A stretch of 27,332 bases of DNA, taken from a virus. A program made the translations under genes and the position numbers. This document shows, piece by piece, positions 1 to 7,808 of this stretch. Position 1 is the first letter of the stretch. Each line of letters begins with the position of its first letter. The DNA lies in IMG/VR virus record IMGVR_UViG_3300020470_000169, positions 1 to 27,332 of that record; one strand, written 5' to 3'. The notes beneath the pieces were generated by a model. That model was given only the letters and a program-made list of their open reading frames with translations. It did not search any database and was not told the DNA's origin.

Positions 1-242
1 TCAGGTACTAAAGATGTCTCACGATATCTGTTAATGAGTTGAACCTCATTCTTGATACCGCCTTCCATATCAACATAGGAACCATATGCTCCGCCTGATA
101 TGAAACCACCTGGCGATTGTTGAATAATGGGAGTTCCATCATCTTCGACAGGTGCTACAAAAGAAGCCTGAGACTTCTTTTGCACATCTTTTACTCGTAA
201 TTCATCTTTCTTACGAGTTATTTCAAACCCAAAAATTTCCAT
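1..242 (-). CDS. 20: Portal vertex protein gp20, N-terminal fragment
   Basis: This is the first 80 codons of the dodecameric portal through which DNA enters the head and to which the neck attaches. The frame is open to the window edge, so the 3' part is missing. Translation begins MEIFGFEITRKKDELRVKDV. A little further on come SFVAPVEDDG and then GGAYGSYVDMEGGIKNE followed by LINRYRE. This pattern, an acidic 'P..DDG' stretch followed by 'YVD..G..KNE..LI.RYR', is typical of marine T4-like portal proteins. It directly follows the tail-tube gene, as in T4. The ATG at 242 is the only sensible start; a perfect TATAAATA ends just 5 bases before it, so the mRNA may be leaderless. Assignment is by remembered family pattern and synteny, not by a search. 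Confidence 0.88.
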   Translation of the reverse strand, partial: MEIFGFEITRKKDELRVKDVQKKSQASFVAPVEDDGTPIIQQSPGGFISGGAYGSYVDMEGGIKNEVQLINRYRETSLVP

Positions 243-247
243 AATAA

Positions 248-255
248 TATTTATA
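248..255 (-). promoter_or_regulatory. T4-type late promoter for gene 20
   Basis: Perfect TATAAATA on the minus strand, followed by TTATT and then the ATG at 242. T4 late promoters consist of this -10-like octamer alone, with transcription starting about 5-7 bases downstream. The predicted start is therefore at or beside the initiator codon. Confidence 0.7.
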
Positions 256-276
256 ACACCCTATTAGAGGTGTTAT
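253..276 (-). terminator. Hairpin between genes 19 and 20
   Basis: Perfect 8-bp inverted repeat ATAACACC/GGTGTTAT with an 8-base loop, just after the gene 19 stop. Its promoter-proximal arm overlaps the late promoter of gene 20. There is no good U-run, so it could be a weak terminator, a 3' mRNA-stabilising hairpin, or both. Confidence 0.45.
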
Positions 277-284
277 TCACTAAA

Positions 285-782
285 TTAAAGGACTCTTTCC
301 CAATGAGAATACTGGAATTCAACATCAAATGTCTCCAATGCATCGACTGTCTCGTATGATAAGTCAATCGCACCTATTGAAGTAGGAAACATATTAAAGA
401 ATTCGTATCTCGCAAGAACTGAGTCATCTTTATTTAATTGTTCGACAAATGCTCTGTCTACTAAGTAGTCTAATGATGTGATACCCTCACCACTGTCAAG
501 TTGTTGGATATCTGTTTGCCATGCTTCTAGAGCTGTTCTAGAACTGAACTCTACATCATTAATTATAGTCACTGTCCAAGGTTCAAATGTTCTGTCTCCT
601 GCGAGTTTTAGAACATGTCCTCTGAACTGTTGTTCAACTACACCTACCTGAGCAGCAGGAATCTGTGCTGACTGACATAAGAATTCAATCTTATCGCCAG
701 ACCTTGGTATAAAAACTCTAAAACGGTTGGCTCTCGGCCCGCCACCTAAGAGTTGTGCTTTAAATTGGTCTATACTTGCCAT
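285..782 (-). CDS. 19: Tail tube protein gp19
   Basis: Subunit of the inner tail tube that stacks in rings inside the contractile sheath and conducts DNA. At 165 aa it matches the T4 protein (about 163 aa). Recognisable features are an N-terminal MASIDQFKAQLLGGGPRANR, a central Gly-His-Val-Leu-Lys-Leu-Ala-Gly stretch with FEPWTVTIINDVEF, and the C-terminal pattern 'F.NMFPTSIG.IDLSYE..D..ETF.VEFQY..WE', all characteristic of myoviral tube proteins. It lies between the sheath and portal genes as in T4. A leader AGGAG is present just before the ATG at 782. The gap to the sheath stop is only about 10 bases, so the two are probably cotranscribed from the gene 18 promoter. Confidence 0.95.
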   Translation of the reverse strand: MASIDQFKAQLLGGGPRANRFRVFIPRSGDKIEFLCQSAQIPAAQVGVVEQQFRGHVLKLAGDRTFEPWTVTIINDVEFSSRTALEAWQTDIQQLDSGEGITSLDYLVDRAFVEQLNKDDSVLARYEFFNMFPTSIGAIDLSYETVDALETFDVEFQYSHWERVL

Positions 783-792
783 TTATTTCTCC

Positions 793-2793
793 TTAAACTG
801 CTCCGTAGATTTCTTCAAACTGAACGCCACTTCTAGTAGCGACAAAGTTCAATGTAATAAAGTTAATAGATTTATTAGGCTTCACGAAGATAGAACATAC
901 AAATTCGTTTCTATCTATCACTGAATCAGTGTTGTTTGTTTCATCACAAACTACTGAGAAGTCTACTAAACCTCGTCTGTTTTTAACATCTCTTAGGAAA
1001 GGTTCAACAGCAGCCCTAAACTGAGCACGAGTAAATGAATCGTTGAATTCAAATAATTGTGCCTTAGCGGCAGTTGAAATTGCTTTCTCTAATGTAATGA
1101 AGAGTCTTCTTACATTGATTCTATCAAATGCTGATGGTGAACTCAATGCAGTTTTATCTCCAAATAATACTGTTCCTTGACCTGGGAATGTGACGATTGG
1201 GTTAATTCTTGCACGATATAGGTCATCTCTAGATGCCTGTTTCGGATTAAATGCAAGTTTTGTTATGCCTAGATATTGTCCTCTAGAGAACCCAGCAGGT
1301 GAGAACCATGAATCTTGAAGTAAATCACTTCTTGCCATGATACCTGCGGTATGTCCATTACCTGGAATCCAACAATATTTGTCATTGTATCTTTCGTATT
1401 GGTAAACCCAACCACTGTCTAACACTGCGTAAGAACTAGATGTCACAGCAGCGAAATCTGCGATAACATTTGAACTTTGAGTTGCTTCACTTGAAACACC
1501 TACACAAGATGCTCTTCGTGGTGATGCAACTACTAAACAATCTTTTCTCAACTCTGCAAGTTGAATCGCATTGTTTACTAGACTGTTATGGTCTGCAAGT
1601 GTATCTTGAGCAGACTCAGAACCACCCCCAGCATCAGTAGATGTAGAACCTACGATTAGGAATGATATGTCTATTAATTCTGCATCGCCAAAGTGTTTTG
1701 TCCATGCATCGGACTTTTGTGCGACTGTTGGGTTTGCTCTTCCATATGCACCACCTGATAGTGATGAATTCTCTGGAAGTGCAGGTCTACTGAAAGCAGA
1801 ACCAACTGCTGTTGCGAGTGACCTTTGTTCGTTGGCAGAACTTAACATTGCTGTTGAGTGTCCTGACCAATAAATGTATTGTGATTGACTCTCGATTACA
1901 TCTCTATAATAGTTTGAGTTACCTACTGAATCTTTAGCGTCAGAAGCAAGTGATACAAAACCAAATGATTCTAGAACTGTATCTTTTGTTCCTGTGAATA
2001 ATCCATCTTCATCTACTACAACAACATGAATCTCATCATTTGATGCGCCAGCAGCGGCAGCGCCTGCTGATGTTCCTGGTGCCTTATCAAATAATGCATA
2101 GTGTTCCCAATATCTATCAACTTGTTCGTTATCAGCAACTGCATTTACTAAGCCTGCACTTGGTTGATTGATTGCCTTAATAGTTAAGGTGTTTGATGAG
2201 ATACCTGTCACACTGTAAAGTTGTGAGTGAGAAGCGAACTTAATGATATCGCCAACTAAGAATGATGCACCTGCATCAACTGTGATTGCAGTAGCACCCA
2301 CAGCATAGTTAGAACTATCATTGACTAAAGATACATTGTCATTGAAATATGCATTTGAAGATGCACAAACTGATACTTTAAGTGAGTTACCTAAAGCACC
2401 ACCACATCTTGCAATCCATTTTCCAACTGTACCTGCAGCCCCGCCAGATTTGTATGTATTGATGTAATCATCAGAGTGTTTTAATAATGTTGATGAGTTC
2501 CCACTTTGGTTAGCAGAAAACAAACCTGTGTTTGCAATTCTAACTACGGAAAGTGAAGAACCATATTTCAAGAATGATTCTGCTGAATAGAAGTCTTCAG
2601 CCCCAGCGTCAGTATTAGCTGGTTTATAAAACTCATCCACTAACTGTTGTCCGTCTGAAACTGTTTTTACTTCATCAACAGGACCCCATTGAAATATGCC
2701 AGCAAATGCGCCTCGTGTAGAGGAAACAGCTGGGACAACATTCGATAAGTCAATCTCCTTGACTTGAACGCCTGGTGAAACTTGAAATGCCAT
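793..2793 (-). CDS. 18: Contractile tail sheath protein gp18
   Basis: Forms the contractile sheath whose shortening drives the tail tube into the host. At 666 aa it is close to T4 gp18 (659 aa). The N-terminus has the sheath hallmark 'SPGV.V.EIDLS..VPAVSS..GAFAG.F.WGPV'. The C-terminal third carries the conserved domain with 'NP....PGQG.V.FGDKT', 'INVRRLF..LE..I' and a C-terminal 'F.ATRSGV.FEEIYG'. Around residues 160-200 there is a small beta-rich insert ('FLVGDIIKF...YSVTGISSNTLTI') that resembles segments in gp14 and gp15 here. It has its own perfect late promoter and an AGGAG ribosome site before the ATG at 2793. Confidence 0.96.
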   Translation of the reverse strand: MAFQVSPGVQVKEIDLSNVVPAVSSTRGAFAGIFQWGPVDEVKTVSDGQQLVDEFYKPANTDAGAEDFYSAESFLKYGSSLSVVRIANTGLFSANQSGNSSTLLKHSDDYINTYKSGGAAGTVGKWIARCGGALGNSLKVSVCASSNAYFNDNVSLVNDSSNYAVGATAITVDAGASFLVGDIIKFASHSQLYSVTGISSNTLTIKAINQPSAGLVNAVADNEQVDRYWEHYALFDKAPGTSAGAAAAGASNDEIHVVVVDEDGLFTGTKDTVLESFGFVSLASDAKDSVGNSNYYRDVIESQSQYIYWSGHSTAMLSSANEQRSLATAVGSAFSRPALPENSSLSGGAYGRANPTVAQKSDAWTKHFGDAELIDISFLIVGSTSTDAGGGSESAQDTLADHNSLVNNAIQLAELRKDCLVVASPRRASCVGVSSEATQSSNVIADFAAVTSSSYAVLDSGWVYQYERYNDKYCWIPGNGHTAGIMARSDLLQDSWFSPAGFSRGQYLGITKLAFNPKQASRDDLYRARINPIVTFPGQGTVLFGDKTALSSPSAFDRINVRRLFITLEKAISTAAKAQLFEFNDSFTRAQFRAAVEPFLRDVKNRRGLVDFSVVCDETNNTDSVIDRNEFVCSIFVKPNKSINFITLNFVATRSGVQFEEIYGAV

Positions 2794-2813
2794 ACTTTTC
2801 TCCTGTTAATGTA

Positions 2814-2828
2814 TTTTACATTGTAAAA
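2814..2828 (-). promoter_or_regulatory. Inverted repeat in the gene 18 leader
   Basis: TTTTACA and TGTAAAA flank one base, giving a 7-bp perfect inverted repeat between the late promoter and the ribosome site of gene 18. The one-base spacer makes a tight RNA hairpin unlikely, so it may instead be a protein-binding site or an accident of AT-rich DNA. Confidence 0.3.
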
Positions 2829-2842
2829 GTTGTTTACACTTT

Positions 2843-2850
2843 TATTTATA
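2843..2850 (-). promoter_or_regulatory. T4-type late promoter for genes 18-19
   Basis: Perfect TATAAATA on the minus strand in the 76-base gap between genes 17 and 18. It gives a leader of about 45 bases that contains an AGGAG ribosome site at 2800-2804, a conventional spacing for a very highly expressed structural gene. Confidence 0.75.
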
Positions 2851-2869
2851 TATTTTATTTATCTAACAA

Positions 2870-4447
2870 TCATTCTGAATACCATCTTGTGCCTGTAGAG
2901 TCTACAAAGGTATCATCATCTCTTTGTTCTCCAAATACACCTGCTGGTAACATATCATCTTCTATCAACTTCTGTTGTTCTGCATATAATAAATCTTTCA
3001 CTGCTGTATCTGTTAGATTCGTAAAGAAATCGGTTGTCACAAACCATGAAAATAGAACACAATTCATTACCATATCGTCATGATAACCTCTATCTGCCTC
3101 AAATGATGACCCTTTATTTACATATGTCATCAATTCTGTAATTGTGTGTCTGTCTACTACAGTCAATCTATTTTCTTCAAGCAGTTCTTTTAAGGTTGAA
3201 CAACCTACTCTTTTTATCTTTCTACTCATTGTGATACCAATATCTGTTGATTTTGTCATACCTTGAACAAAAACATTTGGATATTCGATATCATAATGTA
3301 GTTGTGTTGCGACCATAGAACCCTCTGCATTGTTTTCGATTATAACAAGGGCTTCGTTATATGGTCTACAATACTTATTTATTAAATCCGGAAACAGCAT
3401 GGGGCTTATCATGTTATCTCTATATGTGCAAACTTGTTTAAATGGTTTGACTGATACATCGAAGATACTAAAAGTAGAATAGTCTATACCTCTTCCTTGC
3501 GATACATCGACTGTTGCAACATAGTTATGACCTGCTTTTGGTCTTTCATATACTCGTATATTGTCTTTTTGCCAATCGGGGTCTATCGCTCTCATACCTA
3601 ATAATGTGTCTGCATTGATAAGTGTATTACCTGTTCCTAAGAAACTATTACCATACTCTTGTTCAAACTGTGCCTCAGATGTGTTTGCAATGGTCATTTT
3701 CTTCCATTCTTCATCACGACCTGGCACATCAAACCAGTTAATTAAAAAACTTTTATATTCAGATTGGTCATGAACTGCTGATTCATATATCTTATGAAAC
3801 ATATTACCTACACCATTTGCAGTAGATGTGATAATAACTTTAGAATCTTTACCAGATGTGATTACAGGATATGTCGCAGTATAGAATGTTTCTGCATCTT
3901 CTACGAAAGCAAACTCATCGAGATACAACATGTTAATTGACATACCACGAATTGATGATGAAGATGTTGCGGCTGCCACTATCTTACTATCATTACCAAA
4001 CTCAATATTACCTTTGTTTAGTATCTTAACTCCTGGTTGTAAGAAGAAAGGAACGGTTTCTAACATGGTTACGATTCTCGCAATCATTTCCCTTGCGATT
4101 GCCCCTTTGTTCGCCAGAATCGCCACAGTGACTTCTGGAGTGAACAGGAGATACCATAGTAGATACGCACAAGATGTGATTGATTTGCCTGACTGTCTAG
4201 CAGCCAATACTACACTAAATCTGTTGTCATTGTAGTGTTTGATTAACTCTTCTTGATATCCACGAAGTTCAAAAGGAACTAAACCCTCATCAAGTGATAT
4301 AATCTGAGTATATGTTTCTATAAAATGGCAGGGGTCTTCGGAACATTTTTGATATTCTACTAGTTGTTCTTCGGTATAAGATGTTTCTACACCTGCTCTC
4401 TTGATTAGATTATTACCTAGATAACCCTCATTCTTAGCCTGCACCAT
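2870..4447 (-). CDS. 17: Large terminase subunit gp17 (packaging ATPase/nuclease)
   Basis: Motor that pumps DNA into the prohead and cuts the concatemer. At 525 aa it is shorter than T4 gp17 (610 aa). The N-terminal ATPase shows a Walker A loop AARQSGKS at residues 82-89, a Walker B MLYLDE at 173-178 with catalytic Glu178, and a coupling motif TSTANG at 207-212. The C-terminal RNase H-type nuclease shows its three acidic positions: Asp314 in VATVDVSQG, Glu371 in VIIENNAEG and Asp457/Asp458 in YHDDM, matching T4 Asp401, Glu458 and Asp542. The start at 4447 overlaps the end of the methyltransferase gene by 14 bases, suggesting coupled translation. Confidence 0.97.
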   Translation of the reverse strand: MVQAKNEGYLGNNLIKRAGVETSYTEEQLVEYQKCSEDPCHFIETYTQIISLDEGLVPFELRGYQEELIKHYNDNRFSVVLAARQSGKSITSCAYLLWYLLFTPEVTVAILANKGAIAREMIARIVTMLETVPFFLQPGVKILNKGNIEFGNDSKIVAAATSSSSIRGMSINMLYLDEFAFVEDAETFYTATYPVITSGKDSKVIITSTANGVGNMFHKIYESAVHDQSEYKSFLINWFDVPGRDEEWKKMTIANTSEAQFEQEYGNSFLGTGNTLINADTLLGMRAIDPDWQKDNIRVYERPKAGHNYVATVDVSQGRGIDYSTFSIFDVSVKPFKQVCTYRDNMISPMLFPDLINKYCRPYNEALVIIENNAEGSMVATQLHYDIEYPNVFVQGMTKSTDIGITMSRKIKRVGCSTLKELLEENRLTVVDRHTITELMTYVNKGSSFEADRGYHDDMVMNCVLFSWFVTTDFFTNLTDTAVKDLLYAEQQKLIEDDMLPAGVFGEQRDDDTFVDSTGTRWYSE

Positions 4448-5186
4448 GTCTTAACCCCCAATGAGATATAGGTAAGTGATTACTAACTTCATACTCGTTA
4501 TCAAAAGATAATATCCAACCTAGATAATTATTAACTTGCATATACTTTAAATCTTTTATATGTCCTTTCCATATGATTTCTTTACTATCTACTCTGTTTT
4601 TGTATATTGAATTCAATGTTAAATCACTGTAGTGTTCTTCTATAAACTGTCTAGAATACTTACCATGAGAGTATAGTTTTATGTCTTCATACTCTGTTAT
4701 AGATTCTCCTTCTATACTTGATAGTTCAACTGTATTAGGATATAACTTATCTATAAAATTATTTTTCTTTGCATACTCTACTAAATCTAGTATGTGACCA
4801 ACTTCGAGTTCTTTATCTCCTTCTTCATAGAAGTTTCTAAGAAATCTTTTCTCATTCCAAAACTCTGATGTCAACCATTCATGTAGATAGATATCACATT
4901 CTGGTAATTCAGTTTCTAATAAATCTGCATGTATATACTCTACAGTGTCACCTAGTATTTCTTTCATTCTATGAATGAGTCTGCCTCTTCTTTCTAAGGC
5001 ATATACTTTCTTAGCACCATATTTAACTGCGAGATAACATAGTATACCTGAACCTGCGCCCAAATCTATTACTATTTTATCTTTTACATTCTCAGATATC
5101 CAATTTTCGTATGCGGTGTTTCTCTGAGAATCAGTAAAACAATATGCAGTTTTAAAGAATCTTAGTAGTTCTTCATTCTTTAACAT
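4434..5186 (-). CDS. PRMT-like SAM-dependent methyltransferase
   Basis: A 250-aa class I methyltransferase wedged between the small and large terminase genes, where T4 has nothing. The SAM-binding motif I is VIDLGAGSG at residues 39-47, with the motif II acid at Glu65 (YALE). Two features point to the protein arginine methyltransferase subgroup. Glu103 and Glu112 in LHEWLTSEFWNE have the same nine-residue spacing as the PRMT 'double-E' loop. The C-terminus carries SHW at 241-243, like the PRMT 'THW' loop. The protein stops soon after that, so it lacks the longer C-terminal strands of eukaryotic PRMTs. It overlaps both neighbours by exactly 14 bases. Methyltransferase is secure; arginine specificity and target are inference, and a packaging or capsid protein or a host protein are all possible. 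Confidence 0.85.
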   Translation of the reverse strand: MLKNEELLRFFKTAYCFTDSQRNTAYENWISENVKDKIVIDLGAGSGILCYLAVKYGAKKVYALERRGRLIHRMKEILGDTVEYIHADLLETELPECDIYLHEWLTSEFWNEKRFLRNFYEEGDKELEVGHILDLVEYAKKNNFIDKLYPNTVELSSIEGESITEYEDIKLYSHGKYSRQFIEEHYSDLTLNSIYKNRVDSKEIIWKGHIKDLKYMQVNNYLGWILSFDNEYEVSNHLPISHWGLRHGAG

Positions 5187-5571
5187 TCTTTTTTTTCAAA
5201 AACTTCTGTAGTTCAGAAGTTGAACCAACATATAAATGATTATGTTGAGTTCCCACTTTTTGTTCTTCGCCCTCTAATTTCTTTAATTTGCTTTGTAAGT
5301 CTATGAGTTTTTCTGCTGTCTCACCCACTGTTTTAATAAGTTGACCTGCAACTTCATAGGCTCTTGGGTGTTCTGTTTCTTTTGATAGTTCTAAGATACC
5401 ATCGATTGCATCTTGTCCTCTCTCTACAAGATTGTAAAGATTTTCTCTTGCATATCGATAGTCTGTTTCGACATTTTCTGTTCTGTCTGGAAGTTTGACA
5501 ACTGCTGTCTTTTCTTTGATATCAGATTCGATATCCAATATGGCATCCAGTTTTGAATCTATTTCACTCAT
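5173..5571 (-). CDS. 16: Small terminase subunit gp16
   Basis: DNA-recognition and regulatory subunit of the packaging motor; it stimulates the gp17 ATPase. At 132 aa it is somewhat shorter than T4 gp16 (164 aa). The central segment is characteristic: 'DY.YARENLY.L...G..AI..ILEL....EHPRAYEVAGQLIKT..E...KLIDLQ', a helical, coiled-coil-prone core with the conserved HPRAYEV. Residues 105-132 form a variable, Lys-rich tail. It sits just before the methyltransferase and gp17 genes. The ATG at 5571 lies 6 bases after the gene 15 stop, and a perfect late-promoter octamer lies inside the end of gene 15, so it may have its own transcript. Confidence 0.93.
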   Translation of the reverse strand: MSEIDSKLDAILDIESDIKEKTAVVKLPDRTENVETDYRYARENLYNLVERGQDAIDGILELSKETEHPRAYEVAGQLIKTVGETAEKLIDLQSKLKKLEGEEQKVGTQHNHLYVGSTSELQKFLKKKNVKE

Positions 5572-5577
5572 AATATA

Positions 5578-5910
5578 TTATCCAGTAATATTTATAACAC
5601 CGCCCATACCACTATGATTCTTACAATAGTAGTATAGATTTGCAGGTGCATCACTTGCCACTCTTATCTCAGTCCATGCATTGTCTTGTCCTGGTGTTCC
5701 ATTGTATGATACGCCAGTGAGATATTCTGAACCACCACCGTGTGTTCCATTTGATGTAGTAGAAAGTCTAAGTGGATGAGATGTGTTAGAAGAGTCTTCT
5801 TGGAAGAATCTATATGTGGCACCTCTGACAAAATTAAATGTGTATTGTTCTGTACCACCATAGTTGAATCTGTTTCCAGAACCAGAATTAGAAACTCTAA
5901 TATTATAATC
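5578..5910 (-). other. Cupredoxin-like domain at the gp15 C-terminus
   Basis: Residues 345-454 of gp15 form a beta-rich segment beginning DYNIRV and ending YYYCKNHSGMGG. A His (389, in SHPLRL) sits 51 residues before Cys440, followed by His443 and Met446. The C-x2-H-x2-M loop has the spacing of the amicyanin type 1 copper loop, and the upstream His is where the first ligand would lie. Copper binding itself is not shown; the fold could be kept for binding partners or surface glycans. Confidence 0.6.
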
Positions 5911-6942
5911 TGTTGAGTTGCCTTCACTGTATTGGTCGATTACACCATCATCAAAGAATTGAACATCTTCTGCAACTACAAATGAATCACTTGGGTCTAC
6001 TGAACCAACAAACTTTAATTTAGTATCGGCAGCTATTGTAATGTTTGCACCTAATACCATTGATAGTTTATTAGATGCAATAGATGATATTGTAGGATTA
6101 CTAGAGTTGCCTGTGCCAAATACTTCATCACCTACACTAATCTTACTGTTGATTGCAGTTGCGAATGTCACTGTAGATGAGTTAGATACTGCGTTTGCTA
6201 CTTCAGCGAAAGCAGGTTCATAGTGTTTAACTTCTTTTACTAGACCAGCCGCATTGATTTGAGTAGTTGTAAATTGATTATTACCATCACCTATGAATGT
6301 TCTTTCTTGAACTGATTTAATAATATTACCTGTATATACAGGACCAAAGAAGTATGTTTTCATTGTAAAATCTAAAGTGTATTCTATGATTCTTCTATCT
6401 TCAAAACTTCCTTCATAGTCATCTTGAAATGATACACTGTTTAATACAATCGGCACATCTCTATTTTCTGACATAGTATCAACCATCTTCATCGTGACTG
6501 TATACTCTGGTTGAAAATACGGTAATATCTGTTCTACGATTTGTAATGCATCATTCATGTTCTTTGTAAGAATAGATAATGTGAAGTTTAAATTGTATGG
6601 TGCAGGTGCGTATTGAAATCCTCTTTTGCCATCTGATTCTGATGCACTCTTAATTGTTCTATGTAATTTGTTTTGTTGTCTTTGAACATCATATTCAAAA
6701 CCTGTAAGTTCAAATGCCATACGAGGCAATGATATCGCACTTCTATTTTTATCAGATAGATTTGGTTCTTCTGCGATTCTATCTAAGAACTTTTGTTTTG
6801 GTCCATAAGATAAAGGAACAATAGGAGATGTTAATACAGTGCCATCTGATTTGACTTTCTTGTATTGTATATTATTAAACATGGTACCAAATACTGATAC
6901 ACATCTCTTTATTGTTTCATTGTAAAAATAAGTTCCAAACAT
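5578..6942 (-). CDS. 15: Proximal tail sheath stabilisation protein gp15 with extra C-terminal domains
   Basis: Caps the finished tail and joins it to the head via gp13/gp14. T4 gp15 has 272 aa; this one has 454. Residues 1 to about 215 are the gp15 core: FGTYFYNETIKRCVSVFG at the start, then 'KKFLDRI-like', 'LPRMAFEL..FEYD..RQ.NKL' and 'PYNLNF.L.I..KN..DALQIVEQILPYF.PE.TVT'. After it come a small beta-type segment (about 250-310) and a C-terminal domain (about 345-454) that looks cupredoxin-like, with His389, Cys440, His443 and Met446. The start at 6942 shares one base with the gene 14 stop (TAATG), so translation is probably coupled. The core is confident; the copper-site reading is tentative. 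Confidence 0.93.
   Translation of the reverse strand: MFGTYFYNETIKRCVSVFGTMFNNIQYKKVKSDGTVLTSPIVPLSYGPKQKFLDRIAEEPNLSDKNRSAISLPRMAFELTGFEYDVQRQQNKLHRTIKSASESDGKRGFQYAPAPYNLNFTLSILTKNMNDALQIVEQILPYFQPEYTVTMKMVDTMSENRDVPIVLNSVSFQDDYEGSFEDRRIIEYTLDFTMKTYFFGPVYTGNIIKSVQERTFIGDGNNQFTTTQINAAGLVKEVKHYEPAFAEVANAVSNSSTVTFATAINSKISVGDEVFGTGNSSNPTISSIASNKLSMVLGANITIAADTKLKFVGSVDPSDSFVVAEDVQFFDDGVIDQYSEGNSTDYNIRVSNSGSGNRFNYGGTEQYTFNFVRGATYRFFQEDSSNTSHPLRLSTTSNGTHGGGSEYLTGVSYNGTPGQDNAWTEIRVASDAPANLYYYCKNHSGMGGVINITG
5589..5596 (-). promoter_or_regulatory. T4-type late promoter for gene 16
   Basis: Perfect TATAAATA on the minus strand, inside the last codons of gene 15, about 17 bases before the gene 16 ATG. 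The sequence context (GGTGTTATAAATATTA) is the same as that of the gene 20 promoter, which raises the chance that it is functional. Confidence 0.55.
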
Positions 6943-7808
6943 TATGGTTCACCAAATGGGTTAGTTTCTGACAAGTCTAAGTAGTTGCCGTCTTGTTGTT
7001 CAAATGCCAAGTTCTGAGCAGATGCATCATTTGAGAATGTCATTCTATCATCTATAGATGCAATTGTATATTGTGCGCCTGATATTGCACCAACTAATAC
7101 ATCACCAGCGGCAAGTGTTGTTGTAATATCTTTCGCAAGTAGTTTACTTGTTGTGTTAGCCCATGATACAACTTCTGCAACAACTGTGCCACTCTTAGAT
7201 AGATTCTCATTCGCAACAAAGTCTGTATTGTTTCCATTGTTCATTGTCATCGATAATGAATATGCCTGTTCATCTTCAATCATATCGATATCACCAATAC
7301 CTGTATCGAAGTCTTCTTGACTGTATTCAAATAGTTCTGCTCTGAGTTTGAATACAAATAGTTTACCCACTTGATAGAATGGGTCTTCATGTTCTACGAA
7401 TTTAATTTCAAACATAGAACCTGATAATGGGAAGTATATTAAGTCGCCTTCGTTAGGTCTAAATGATGTTGCGAGGTTTGAATCTAATGATATGAATCTT
7501 TCCCAACTTCTAAGTGAGATTACGAATGTCGCTTGGTCTCTAACTTGAATACCAAACTTAGACATCAAATCACCCTCACCTTCGAAACCATCGGTGTTTT
7601 CGATATACATCTCTACTGAATACGCATCGCCATACTTAGATTGAACATCTTCGTTTAGTATGGTATCTTCTTCTACTACTTCTCTTGGAAGATAGAATAC
7701 TTCGTGTCCGTATAGTCTTAAAGACTCAACTACTAAATCTTCGTATAGTTGTTGTTCTGTTGAGACTGCGTGGTTGAAAAAAACATTTGTTGGCATATCA
7801 TTATCCAA
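6942..7808 (-). CDS. 14: Neck protein gp14
   Basis: Part of the gp13/gp14 neck that completes the DNA-filled head and receives the tail. At 288 aa it compares with 256 aa in T4. The core is recognisable by 'FFNH....EQQL.EDLVVES...YG..VFYLPRE......I..ED..SKY.DAY..EMYIEN.DGF.GEGDL.SKFG....D.A.F..S...W', followed by 'RPNEGDLIYFPLS...FEI.FVE.EDPFYQ.G'. Residues from about 205 on ('AKDITTTLAAGDVLVG...YTIASIDD') are a variable beta-type tail that resembles inserts in gp15 and gp18 here. It overlaps gene 13 by 8 bases and gene 15 by 1 base, forming a tight neck-gene operon. Confidence 0.95.
   Translation of the reverse strand: MDNDMPTNVFFNHAVSTEQQLYEDLVVESLRLYGHEVFYLPREVVEEDTILNEDVQSKYGDAYSVEMYIENTDGFEGEGDLMSKFGIQVRDQATFVISLRSWERFISLDSNLATSFRPNEGDLIYFPLSGSMFEIKFVEHEDPFYQVGKLFVFKLRAELFEYSQEDFDTGIGDIDMIEDEQAYSLSMTMNNGNNTDFVANENLSKSGTVVAEVVSWANTTSKLLAKDITTTLAAGDVLVGAISGAQYTIASIDDRMTFSNDASAQNLAFEQQDGNYLDLSETNPFGEP

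Noticed and set aside
5184-5200. A AAA AAG slippery heptamer near the end of gene 16
   Set aside because: A -1 shift there meets a stop after two codons, and the methyltransferase frame is +1 relative to gene 16. No fusion product results, so programmed frameshifting is not supported.
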